From NCBI GenBank assembly GCA_009602725.1, contig WELB01000047.1:542552-557720 (forward strand): 15,169 bases of DNA, written 5' to 3'. Below the pieces are notes generated by a model that was given only the letters and a program-made list of their open reading frames with translations, was not told the origin of the DNA and made no database searches. Positions 1 to 7,454 of this stretch are shown here, in pieces. How positions within the stretch are numbered: the stretch's first letter is position 1; every line of letters begins with the position of its first letter. The stretch is from Spirogloea muscicola (lineage: Eukaryota; Streptophyta; Zygnematophyceae; Spirogloeales; Spirogloeaceae). A program made the translations under genes and the position numbers.

Positions 1-1
1 G

Positions 2-109
2 CATCTGCGTGCTGGCCGTGCTCTCGCTGCGGCCTCCGGCTTTCGTCAGGGGGATAGTTTACCGGCAGCTAGTCTGTCGGATGTGAGGCTCCTCACTCGT
101 AACTACTAA
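2..109 (+). pseudogene. 3' end of a non-LTR retrotransposon ORF (copy 1)
   Basis: The frame starting at position 2 is open to a TAA at 107-109 and encodes 35 residues, including RAGRALAAASGFRQGD and ending LLTRNY. The same C-terminus recurs in copy 2 (633-917, minus) and copy 3 (ending 2909, plus), so this is the last part of the same retrotransposon protein. The rest lies to the left of the window. In copy 3 this segment follows the endonuclease-like domain. It has no recognised function of its own. The visible part has an intact frame, but nothing can be said about the missing part. Confidence 0.75.
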
Positions 110-330
110 GTGGTCCATCCTCCCCCGTTCTGCCATAGCCTCTTCAGGCCCCGCAGTCGCTGCTTAGCTCGTACTTTGGCCCCTTCGAACCTTGTCAATT
201 CTTTTCGGGCTGGCTTCTCACAGCCCTTGCCCCCATTGGCAGAGTCACTTTTTGGAAGAGCCTGGCCCATGGCCCTTTCGGCTGGTCAATCACAGCCATC
301 GCCCTCACTGGAAGAGTCCATCTCTCTTTG
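110..330 (+). repeat. 3' tail of retrotransposon copy 1 with two hairpin units
   Basis: After the stop codon of copy 1 there are about 97 bases and then a unit made of a CTTGTC-ATTCTTTT leader (191-205) followed by a hairpin. The first hairpin is GGGCTG at 207-212 with CAGCCC at 221-226 (8-base loop). The second unit has GGCTG at 280-284 with CAGCC at 293-297. The same leader and hairpin follow the stop codons of copies 2 and 3, so I read this as the element's 3' untranslated tail with a variable number of units. The outer boundary near 330 is approximate. Confidence 0.65.
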
Positions 331-414
331 AAGTGCATTACTTCTTCCCCCACACCAGCCAGATCGCGCGCTTTTTCTCTCTCAAGAGGAGCGTGGCTCT
401 TCCTGATAAATAGC

Positions 415-632
415 TCTTTCCATGGCAGAGGCTGTGAGAGGCTAGCCCAAAAGGAAAACAAGGTCTGAGAGGGCCGGAAGCTAGCAAAGAGAAGTGCGCG
501 CCCATAGAGAAGAGGGCTGGCAAATCCAGCCCAAAAAAGAATGGACAATGTTCAAAGCCAAAGAAAGAGGAGCCGGAAAAAGGACTACACTACAAAAACA
601 CTGCAGAACACAGAGACGATGCAGAGGGAAGC
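415..632 (-). repeat. 3' tail of retrotransposon copy 2 with two hairpin units
   Basis: Read on the minus strand, this follows the TGA of copy 2. About 100 bases after the stop comes the leader (ATTGTCCATTCTTTT, 547-533) and a perfect 7-bp hairpin: GGGCTGG and CCAGCCC at 532-526 and 520-514, with a 5-base loop. A second, weaker unit (5 bp, closed by a G-T pair) lies at 448-429. With the copy 1 tail this makes a tail-to-tail inverted arrangement. The stretch between the two tails, about 331-414, has no feature I recognise. Confidence 0.65.
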
Positions 633-917
633 TCAGTACCCACGAGTGAGCAACATCAGGTCTGAGTAGCTCGCTGCAGGGAAAGAGGCACTCCGCCGAG
701 ACCCAGAGGCGGCGGCCACAGCACGGCCTGCTCGCGTGTGGACGGCGTGGGCAAGGGAGCGTTGAAGCGATACGGCCAGGCGCATGCGGAAAACTTGTGC
801 GAGCGAACCGGCGGCGTTGAAGCCGGGCATCGCCCCTGGCAGACCCGGCCGCCGGTCAATGGCCTGGCGGGCAAGCCGCTGAAGGAGATCCAGCCAGCGG
901 CTGCCGAAAGCCCCGTG
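633..917 (-). pseudogene. 5'-truncated retrotransposon fragment (copy 2)
   Basis: On the minus strand this encodes the C-terminal 94 residues of the retrotransposon protein, from HGAFGSRWLDLL through AGSLAQVFRMRLAVSLQRSL to LLTRGY and a TGA at 635-633. It aligns nearly residue for residue with the end of copy 3 (HGAFGAKWLDLL, AGSLAQVFRMRLAISLQRSL). It lacks the GFRQGD motif of the other copies, having GSRRSA there instead. Similarity to copy 3 stops abruptly at His (917-915). Upstream is not endonuclease sequence but a tail-type hairpin unit, which marks a 5' truncation as is usual for LINEs. The open frame continues to 1037 by chance. Confidence 0.75.
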
Positions 918-960
918 CAAAGGGGGCGAGGGCTGTGGAAAACAGCCAGACAATTGAAGA
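918..960 (-). repeat. isolated tail-type hairpin unit at the copy 2 junction
   Basis: On the minus strand the segment reads TCAATTGTCTGGCTG, a 7-base loop, then CAGCCCTCGCCCC. It has the leader-like TCAATT and the GGCTG/CAGCC stem (947-943 and 935-931) seen in the 3' tails, yet it sits just upstream of the truncated copy 2 coding part. It could be the remnant tail of an older copy into which copy 2 inserted, or a template-switch product. The left limit at 960 is where plus-strand similarity to reverse transcriptase appears to begin. Confidence 0.5.
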
Positions 961-962
961 AT

Positions 963-2909
963 GCCTAGAAGTATTCCGGACACCGCTGCTTGCGATGGTA
1001 GTCCGCCAGTATCGATATCTTCTACAAAAGTCAACATGTCTGATGCTTTAGGACCAGCCCAGTGATCTCCTATGGCGGCATGGAGCCAGAGGGGTGGAGC
1101 TCCTTCAGTCTTCCACGGGCACGCGTCAGGGGGACAGACCCGCTGGCAGGGCTTTTCTACGCGCTGGCCACGACCTGAAGGCCGCGGCAGCTGCTCACCC
1201 GGGCGTCCTCATGCCCACGTATGCCGACGACACCACCCTGGTCGGGCAACCAGACGAGGTCTTGGCTGCCTTCGCCACCCTCGGGGAGCAGCTGAAGGAG
1301 ATCGGCATGGACACCCGAGCGTCGAAGTGCAGCGCTTGGTCCCCACAGGGTTGCCAGCCCTCCTCCGCCTTCCCTCCGGCTGTCAGACACCAGCCGGGGA
1401 CCTCACACTCCTCGGGGTTCCATTGGGCTCACCTGCCTTCGTGGACGAGCAGCTGCGCAGCAAGCTGCAGGAGCACCTCGAGCCGGCGGCCCGCCTCCCT
1501 GAGCTGCACGGTATGCAGCTAGGGCTCGCCATGCTGACGCGCAGCATTGCGCACCGTCCCCTGTACCTGGCTCGAGCCCTCCCCCCCTCCCCGGCGACGC
1601 AGGCCGCCTATGCAACCTTCAATGCGGGTATCCTGGGCAGCACAGCGGCCCTGGTCCAACACCCGGCCTTCCTGGAGACGCCGGCTGCAGTGCACCAGGC
1701 CTCCCTGCCTGCGAGCCGAGGGGGTCTGGGCTGCCGTACGCTGGCTCGTGCCTGCCGGGCAGCACACCTGGGGAGTTGGGCGCAGGTTGCGGCTTCGGTG
1801 GCCCAGCCTTTCATCCGGCATGGGGGTCGCCTCCTGGAGCAGGCGGCCACGGACGTGGAGACTGGCACGTTGCCATTCCAGGCGGCTCTCCACTCCGCCC
1901 GGGATGCGCTGCTTGCGGATCACCCCGCCCTGGTGCCATGGGCCGTCCCGTTCGCTCTCCTCGCGCGCACGGCCGACCTCCGGGCCCAAGCTCGCTTCAT
2001 GGCGGAGGTAGATGCGGCCACTTTCTCCACAGCGCTGGGGCTTTTGCCTCCGGACGACCTCCGGGGGCGCGCATCTGCTCTCGGCGTCTTCACCAGGGGC
2101 GGCTGCTTGGTTGTCTGCTCTGCTGATCCACGACGTGCTTCGGATGCCGGACGACGCATTCCGTACGGCGGTGCACCGCCTACTCGGCCTCCACTCCCCT
2201 GCCTAAATGGAGTACAGCAATGCGAGTGCGGCGAGTGCAGCCCTGACGCGGCGTCTTTGGCGGCCCATATGCTCCGGTGCGCACGGGGAGGGGAGCGGAG
2301 CGGCACCCACGACTTGCTATGCAATGCCATGTTTGGCATATTCGTGGAGGCCGGTACACTGTGGCGCTCGAGAATACCAGCATCATGCCTCCGAGCGCTG
2401 GGGCGAATGGCCGCCTCCACACCCGGCGCGCCGATCTCGTCGCCAGCGCGCTCGGAGGGGGACCTTGGCTCATTGCCGACGTCGTCACGACTGACTCTTT
2501 TGATTCCAGAAGCGCCAAACGCTCGTCGCAGGCGGGCTACGCAGTCCGCCAAGCGGCAGGCGGCAAAGAACGGAAATACTCGGATCACCCGGTGAGAGAC
2601 GAGTTTGTCCCCCTCGCCGTCGACGTACACGGCGCCTTTGGCGCAAAATGGCTTGACCTGCTTCACCACCTTGCGTGGCGAGCAGCGGCCCGCCGCCACG
2701 GGCAGCAGGGCGAGCAGCCTGGCTTCAATGTCGCCGGGTCCCTTGCCCAAGTCTTCCGGATGCGCTTGGCCATCTCTTTGCAGCGGTCCCTTGCCTTCGC
2801 GGTCCACTTTCGTGCTGGCCGCGCTTTGGTGGTGACTTCCGGCTTCCGTCAGGGCGACGTCTTTCCGCCTGCTAGCTATTCAGACTTGCATCTACTGACT
2901 AGAGGTTAA
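963..2909 (+). pseudogene. Decayed non-LTR retrotransposon: RT, Cys/His cluster and restriction-like endonuclease (copy 3)
   Basis: This is a degenerate reverse transcriptase/endonuclease gene, 5'-truncated and with several frame changes. In frame 2, an RT segment from about 963 is broken by TAG at 1049-1051. It carries motif B (GTRQGD, 1118-1135) and the catalytic motif C YADD (1220-1231), followed by TTL. Between them, DPLAGLFYALA reads only in frame 3 (about 1134-1175). From about 1345 to 2090 the RT thumb/connector region is in frame 1 (LTLLGVPLG, HGMQLGLAML). From about 2100 to 2206 it is in frame 2 (LRMPDDAFRTAVHRLLGL). A Cys/His cluster in frame 1 has Cys at 2221, 2227, 2236 and 2278 and His at 2266. 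From about 2365 to the TAA at 2907-2909, frame 3 carries a PD-(D/E)XK-like endonuclease: RADLV (Asp at 2433), 14 residues, then ADVV (Asp at 2478), and K-x-x-K-Y (2565-2579). RT, Cys/His cluster and endonuclease in that order are known from RLE-type non-LTR elements such as the R2/CRE/NeSL groups. Clade assignment is not possible from here. It is not expected to be active. Confidence 0.82.
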
Positions 2910-3010
2910 TGATGAGTCCGCTTGCTGCTGTCTCAGTCCTTAGCACTCCGGCTCCTTCAGACCTTGTCCACCATTCGTTTGGGCTGGCCTCTCCCAGCCA
3001 CCAGTTGAAC
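2910..3010 (+). repeat. 3' tail of retrotransposon copy 3
   Basis: About 70 bases after the stop of copy 3 the leader CCTTGTCC is followed by ATTCGTTT and a hairpin, with GGCTGG at 2982-2987 pairing CCAGCC at 2994-2999. Only one unit is evident. A short GTTGAACTGGC follows, and the end of the element is not sharply marked (no poly-A or clear target-site duplication seen). Confidence 0.6.
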
Positions 3011-4548
3011 TGGCCGCGCTTGCTTCCTTTATAGGACATCATAGAAGTCCTTGACCACCCACCAACTCTGTGAGAAACGGCCAGGTCGCCATTTGCGTGA
3101 CTAGTATTGCTGCTACAAAGAAGACTGCCACAATCAAGCGATTGCTCATCCGCAGATCTGAAAGCTCGCCTCAATCACGTCTGCTATAGCTGATGCGTTG
3201 CAGTTTCTGTTGTGAACGATCTGTACTTCAGGACCGCGGACAAGCTGCCTCGTCCGCAGCGGCTCATCTCCTTCGACCATTTACATCATGACTACCTTTG
3301 CCTCCTCGAGGTCGTAGGGCTCAACTCGAGCAACTTTCAACTCCCGCCCCCTGTTATACTATTTCACTCTCTCACTTCCTTACCTCGCCTGCTCGAGCTC
3401 TATACATTTAGAAGAATAAGGGCAGCACCTTGTCTCATCGTGCCTGTCTTGCCTCTCCCTTTGCTTGACGTTTTGACTGCTCACTGCGAATCAGGGGCCC
3501 ACACTTGGACCTATTGAGGAGGCTGAGGGTATGAACTCGGCTTAGTGGGCGCTTCTAGTGGGCCCCGCAAGGGCAATACGCGACGTGGCCTGGTCGAGGA
3601 CGAAGGCAGAGTGAGAGGAAGGAACACAGCTGGTGCTTGAGTGCATCAAGATGGTGAGGTAGTATCTTCAGGGGCATGGGACCCTATGCAATGTACGAGC
3701 TTATCTACTTTGAACGAATGTGGACCATATATCTTCTAGGGCATGAGACCCTATGCAATGTATGAGCTACTTGTTCTGAAAGAATGTGGCCCATGACACG
3801 ACCTGAAACGATCTCCTGAAGTAGACAGGACGACCATTTGACATTACACATGACCTGGATCTTTGACTTGAATGTCTTATGTCTTTGTGTAAGGATGTCC
3901 GCCTCTCACGGGGCAGATGCTGGGTTCGTAGAAAGACGTTCTCGAACCAAGGATGCTTTAATGTGAAGGTATAGGACTGAAGTAACATAGTAGCACGTCA
4001 TATGTCCTCTTCAAGCCTTCCACCAAGGCATTGCAGAGAAGATGTTGCTCAACGAACATCCCTACATTAGACATCTCATCTCAGGATGACAATCTGCGAA
4101 GAAGATATAATAACAGGCGCTTCTGCTTCTGTACTGCATGACCTTTTTGCAACATAGTTAAGGAATTTTTGTATCACCAAAAGAGCCTCAAGGCTGCTTG
4201 AGGTTCAACCAATTGCAACAGCATTCTCTTGAATAGCTGCCAGCCTATCTACAGTGTCCAGACTTCAATGCAGACTTTGCACGGCAATAGTAAGGAAGAA
4301 GGAAATAGCAGCTTCTTTAAAGGGGCAAGTGCTGAAAAGGGCCAGCCCACAGACAAGGTTGAAGAGTATTTTGAGGCGGTGGTACGAAGAGCTGAAGGAA
4401 ACCTTATGCTTTATCATACTGTACAGTTAGCTCGCTCAGCAAGCAGCATAAGGGTTTCGCTTTTGTAGATATGTGTGCTTATTCCTGCACAGGAAGTCTG
4501 GCTACAACTATGGCAGAGTCTTACAAGCTCTTGTGGTAGAATGGCTTC
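3011..4548. other. Intergenic stretch without a recognisable gene
   Basis: This stretch lies between the retrotransposon cluster and the stop codon of the minus-strand Ole e 1/Root_cap gene. The open frames (for example 3212-3517 plus, 3767-3988 minus, 4229-4468 plus) show no domain or family I recognise and no coding bias like that of the flanking exons. The part nearest 4548 should contain the 3' untranslated region of the minus-strand gene, but I see no clear poly-A signal. The only structured feature is the tandem duplication at 3664-3794. Confidence 0.5.
3664..3794. repeat. Two-unit tandem duplication, period 67 bp
   Basis: ATCTTC at 3664 begins a unit of about 65 bases that recurs from 3731. 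Shared blocks include GACCCTATGCAATGTA, then GAGCT, GAA and GAATGTGG-CCAT. The units differ at several positions, so the duplication is not recent. No open frame spans both. Confidence 0.8.
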
Positions 4549-5984
4549 TTATTGGCGCAGTATAGAGCATGAAAGCCCACTGCTGGTCTTGCCATTGGAG
4601 CAAAGTGTGGGGGCAATGTTGTCAACGTCGTCTACATCGTCCATGAGGGCAAGCTTGTGGGTCTGCTGCTGCAGCTTGTTGTAGGGCAGGGCCTCGAAGA
4701 TACTGACAGGGCAGTCTGTGCCGAAGAGTGAGGACGCAGTGAATGAAGCAACATCGTGGAGGGAATATGACTCGGCACGGGCGCCCACCTTGAAGTTGGG
4801 CGGCAACCACAGCTGCTGGTAGCTCTGCCCCAGCACGCCCTCTGCTCCGCTCGCGAGCTGCACAAATTTGAATGCCGTATCCAGATGGGCGAAGCAGCTG
4901 TCCGAGGTCCACTGGTCGCGCCCAGCGGCGCGCACCTCCATGTCAATCGCCAGCAGGTTCTTGACCTCGATGCGCGCCCAGTTGGCCGTGCCAGAGCGGG
5001 TCACCTTCACACTGCCAGCCTCAGAGTGGTACACGGCCTGGTCATGGGTGTTGCTTACTTGCATCAGCACCTCGCCGTCCAGCGAGAAGAGCAAGTGGTC
5101 CCTAGCTGGGTGCCACACAGCTTCCTGCTGAGTGCCGATGTAGAGCCTGTGCTTGCCAAACATGACAGCCAGCGCCTGGACCCAGGTCAAGTCGTGGCCG
5201 TCGGCGGTGGCCTTGCCAACAAAGTGTGCGTTGATGTGCAAACTGCGGTCGGAGACGATGCAGAAGTCGCCATCCTTCCTGCCATGAAACCAGAAGGGCA
5301 CGCCGTCCCCGCCAACCAGGCGCGGAGAGCCGCCTTTGGCAGAAATGGGGCACGCCGCGGGCTTCAAGTTCTGCCAGAATGACAGGTCGGACACCGTATA
5401 TGTCCTGCCGGCCTGCAGCAGCTCGCCCTTGACGGGGTCCAGCACCGCCAACGGGCCGGCCTTGCCGAGGATGTTGCACACATCGTTGGCGGCACTGACA
5501 AGCTTGATAGTGCAGCCTTTATGGGTCCAGAAGCTCTGCTCCGTCTGCACCCTATGGAAGACGTACGAGCCGTCGGCGCCGGTGCGGGCATACACAGTGG
5601 ACACCGGGTGGGGGCCCCTGCCGACGTCGCAGGTGAGTGCCACCTGAGCGCCCTTGGCGAACGCGTCTGGCGGGTCCCTCTTGCCGTCGTGGCAGGCGTC
5701 GCAGTACACCTGCGTTTCGAATATGCGCTAGGTTCAGACACTGCGCTCGTAGCTGCTAGACTGACCAGTGAACTGAGTGCAGGACGATTATCTGGACACA
5801 AATGCTGAGACCGCCTGCCGCACTCCTCTGTGTACACGACAGAGCGAGGGAAAAAATGCAATGTCTGTGCCACTGCATCGTAGAGTACCTTGCCGGTGAT
5901 TGAGCAGTAGTGCGCAGCCGCGGGGGCGAGGAGGCACGCCAGGGCCAGCGCCGCCACCGCCGTGCGTGCCGGAAGGCTTGCCAT
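4549..5984 (-). CDS. Secreted Ole e 1-like / Root_cap domain protein, paralogue A (two exons)
   Basis: This is a predicted secreted protein of 418 aa. Exon 1 is 5984-5889 (32 codons), the intron is 5888-5710 (GT-AG), and exon 2 is 5709-4549, ending in TAA. Exon 1 encodes a classical signal peptide (MASLPART, then an Ala/Leu core, likely cut after LAPAAA before HYC). Exon 2 begins VYCDACHDGK, the typical start of Pollen Ole e 1-like domains, with later Cys in LTCD, KGC and DVC. From about PRLVGGDGVPFWFHG it matches the plant Root_cap (LEA-related) family: FCIVSDRSLHINAHFVGK, DLTWVQALAVMFG, DSCFAHLD, GVLGQSYQ and a terminal SSLFGTDCPVSIFEA. Family members are extracellular, with roles reported or inferred in root-cap or seed cells; the molecular activity is unknown. 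About two thirds of residues match paralogue B by eye. Compared with B, one Cys is replaced by Ser and another is deleted with its neighbours (LCGD). The start at 5984 was chosen because the signal peptide begins there; an in-frame ATG lies upstream at 6149-6147. Confidence 0.9.
5710..5888 (-). other. Intron of paralogue A (179 bp)
   Basis: On the minus strand the donor is GGCAAG|GTACTC and the acceptor AACGCAG|GTGTAC. The intron is phase 0 and sits between the ThrGlyLys that ends exon 1 and the ValTyrCys that starts exon 2, exactly as in paralogue B. It is not a multiple of three and contains stops, so retention would end translation early. Confidence 0.88.
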
Positions 5985-6154
5985 GGCGCTCACGAGGCCT
6001 GCTGTGATGACGGCGGCGGGCCGGCCAGCCTTCTGGCAGGGCCGCAGCGAAGGCCGGAGCGAGAGGTGGCAGCGCTTGCTGGAGAGCTGCGGGAGCTGCG
6101 AGGTGGAGTGAACGCAGGCATTGAGGTGGGGCTCGGAGGAGAGCACCATCCTGG

Positions 6155-6352
6155 CCGGCCGGCAGAGGGGGGAAAGGGAAAGCACTTCCAATGTAGAAGA
6201 AGCTTTTCCATTGTAAGGCGATGGCTGTGAAAAAAACGGCTAATCCGATGTAAGGCAATGGCTGTGAGAGACCAGCCAGCCCAAAGAAGATGTGGGCTCC
6301 CCCAAAGCGGGCGAGGGCTGTGAATAGCCAGCCCAAGAAAGATGGACAAGGA
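6155..6352 (-). repeat. Solo retrotransposon tail upstream of paralogue A
   Basis: On the minus strand the block begins CCTTGTCCATCTTTCTT (6352-6336), directly followed by the hairpin GGGCTG/CAGCCC (6334-6329 and 6320-6315). That is the same leader plus stem-loop that follows the stop codons of the three retrotransposon copies. Further units follow: GGCTG/CAGCC at about 6281-6260 and a decayed one near 6227. The last two share the phrase GTAAGGC-ATGGCTGTGA on the plus strand with a 37-bp period. No coding part of the element is visible beside it, so it is a severely 5'-truncated copy or a separate short element using the same tail. It lies about 170-370 bp upstream of the start codon of paralogue A and on the same strand. 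The limit at 6155 is approximate. Confidence 0.6.
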
Positions 6353-6637
6353 AAGCCAGCCAGGAGGGAGGTGGAGTGTATTGATTGATAGAGGGCCTGA
6401 GTGGCCGAAGTACAATTGGCGAGCACACTGACAGGTTTGCATCACCTGTTGCTAAAAGGAAGAGATGAGGCTGGTAGCGAAGCAGCTCTTCCAAGCTCGC
6501 CAAGCTGACCCCCCCAGCAACCACGAGTCAGAAAGGTGGCCGGGCTGCCGACGGCGTGCTGGCGGGGCTGCCTGTCGGTCGGCAGGCGCTACTCCGCCGA
6601 CGCAGCCCAGCCGCGGTGCTTACGGCACGGCCCGAGC

Positions 6638-6653
6638 GGGGGGGGGGGGGGGG
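6638..6653 (+). repeat. Poly-G run of 16
   Basis: Sixteen consecutive G on the plus strand follow CCCGAGC and precede AGAAGG. Runs of this length are prone to length error in both polymerases and assemblies, so the exact number is uncertain. Confidence 0.85.
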
Positions 6654-6822
6654 AGAAGGAAGGCGCATGGAATGCAAGGGAGGCCAATTCAGCCCAAGCC
6701 CTGTTCAGGCTAAAGCTAAAAGAAATGGCTCGACCGTAGAAAAAGAGGGGCTAGAAGCAAACAGTGGGGCCTAATGCAAACGGGGGGCTAATCTAATAAT
6801 GTGGATTACAGGCTGAAAGGGG

Positions 6823-6834
6823 CCCCCCCCCCCC
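6823..6834 (+). repeat. Poly-C run of 12
   Basis: Twelve C follow AAAGGGG and precede GGGCCGG. It is about 170 bp from the poly-G run and of opposite strand sense, so the two could pair as distant arms in single-stranded DNA. Confidence 0.85.
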
Positions 6835-6836
6835 GG

Positions 6837-6871
6837 GCCGGCAGCCGGCCCCCCGCCGCCGGCAGCCGGCC
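6837..6871. repeat. 14-bp direct repeat (GCCGGCAGCCGGCC twice)
   Basis: GCCGGCAGCCGGCC occurs at 6837-6850 and again at 6858-6871. Each copy is itself nearly palindromic (GCCGGC-A-GCCGGC). It sits between the poly-C run and the CTCC tract and may reflect slippage in GC-rich DNA. Confidence 0.8.
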
Positions 6872-6905
6872 TCCCCCTCCTCCCTCCTCCCTCCTCCCTC
6901 CCCCC
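6871..6905 (-). repeat. CTCC tract with G-quadruplex potential on the minus strand
   Basis: There are five C-runs of three or more: 6873-6877, 6882-6884, 6889-6891, 6896-6898 and 6900-6905, separated by four, four, four and one bases. On the minus strand this gives the G-run spacing required for a G-quadruplex. It lies about 520-560 bp upstream of the TATA box of paralogue B. Confidence 0.7.
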
Positions 6906-7249
6906 ACCGCAAGCCCGTGAGCGTTGGACGCGTGTCCCCCCCGGCTCGCGCCCGACGAAAAGCGGCGCCGACGCCAGCCGCCCCGCAGGCCACCTGCCGC
7001 TAGCCCAATTCTGTCGCTTCCGGCTCAGAGGTCACCATCACATCACGCCAGAACACATGTTTGGCCTTTAGCGGCGCGGCCCCATCTGTCTGGCGCCCGA
7101 CGATGCCGCGGCCGCCGCGGGCCCCCAAAGTCGCCGCTAGGCGACAGCAACGCGGGGGGCGCTGACCCGCGAGCTCCCGGGGCGCACGAGCGGGTGCCAC
7201 ATGGCGGGTCCTCGGACGCCGGGAGCGGTCAGCGGCCGTCCGAATGGGA

Positions 7250-7263
7250 GGGGGCGCGCCCCC
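7250..7263. repeat. 14-bp perfect palindrome GGGGGCGCGCCCCC
   Basis: This is a perfect palindrome centred on CGCG, about 165 bp upstream of the TATA box of paralogue B. It could be a symmetric protein-binding site or simply chance in very GC-rich DNA. I cannot link it to a known factor. Confidence 0.6.
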
Positions 7264-7426
7264 AGCCCGGCGGGGGAAGCTAGCCCCCGACGGCGGAACC
7301 GGTCGCTTCCACGACAGTCTTCCACCATCTTCTACCATCTGATTCCGTCGTCAGCTGCGAGGCCACTTCGGGACACAGGGGAAGGGAGCATGGGTCGGCA
7401 GCCGCACGGTTTGCCCAGCCAAGGGC

Positions 7427-7433
7427 TATAAGA
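7427..7433 (+). promoter_or_regulatory. TATA box of paralogue B
   Basis: TATAAGA in the context GGGCTATAAGAGGCC lies 250 bp before the start codon, inside otherwise very GC-rich DNA. A start of transcription about 25-35 bases downstream (near 7455-7465) would give a leader of about 220 bases, which contains no ATG before 7683. Confidence 0.65.
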
Positions 7434-7454
7434 GGCCGCGCCTTCGGCCGCCAC

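Larger units (their letters stand above)
6353..7426. other. GC-rich spacer between the divergent paralogues
   Basis: No gene is seen. It holds homopolymer tracts, a 14-bp direct repeat, a pyrimidine tract and a 14-bp palindrome (listed separately). Base composition changes from mixed (6353-6600) to strongly GC-rich from about 6820 to 7300. This stretch is the presumed promoter territory of both flanking genes. No TATA box is evident on the minus side for paralogue A. Confidence 0.5.

Noticed and set aside
1920-2807. Open frame of 295 codons on the minus strand across the retrotransposon
   Set aside because: RT/endonuclease motifs and the shared C-terminus all read on the plus strand. This frame shows no domain and follows GC-rich composition.
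3212-3517. Open frame of 101 codons on the plus strand
   Set aside because: No recognisable family, composition unlike the real exons, and no supporting splice sites or promoter.
4229-4468. Open frame of 79 codons on the plus strand
   Set aside because: No recognisable domain and it lies where the 3' untranslated region of paralogue A is expected, on the opposite strand.
6191-6426. Minus-strand open frames with SQPLP-like and FFxGLAG-like peptide phrases, also seen in 110-550
   Set aside because: The peptide repetition arises from the non-coding tail unit of the retrotransposon, not from a protein family.
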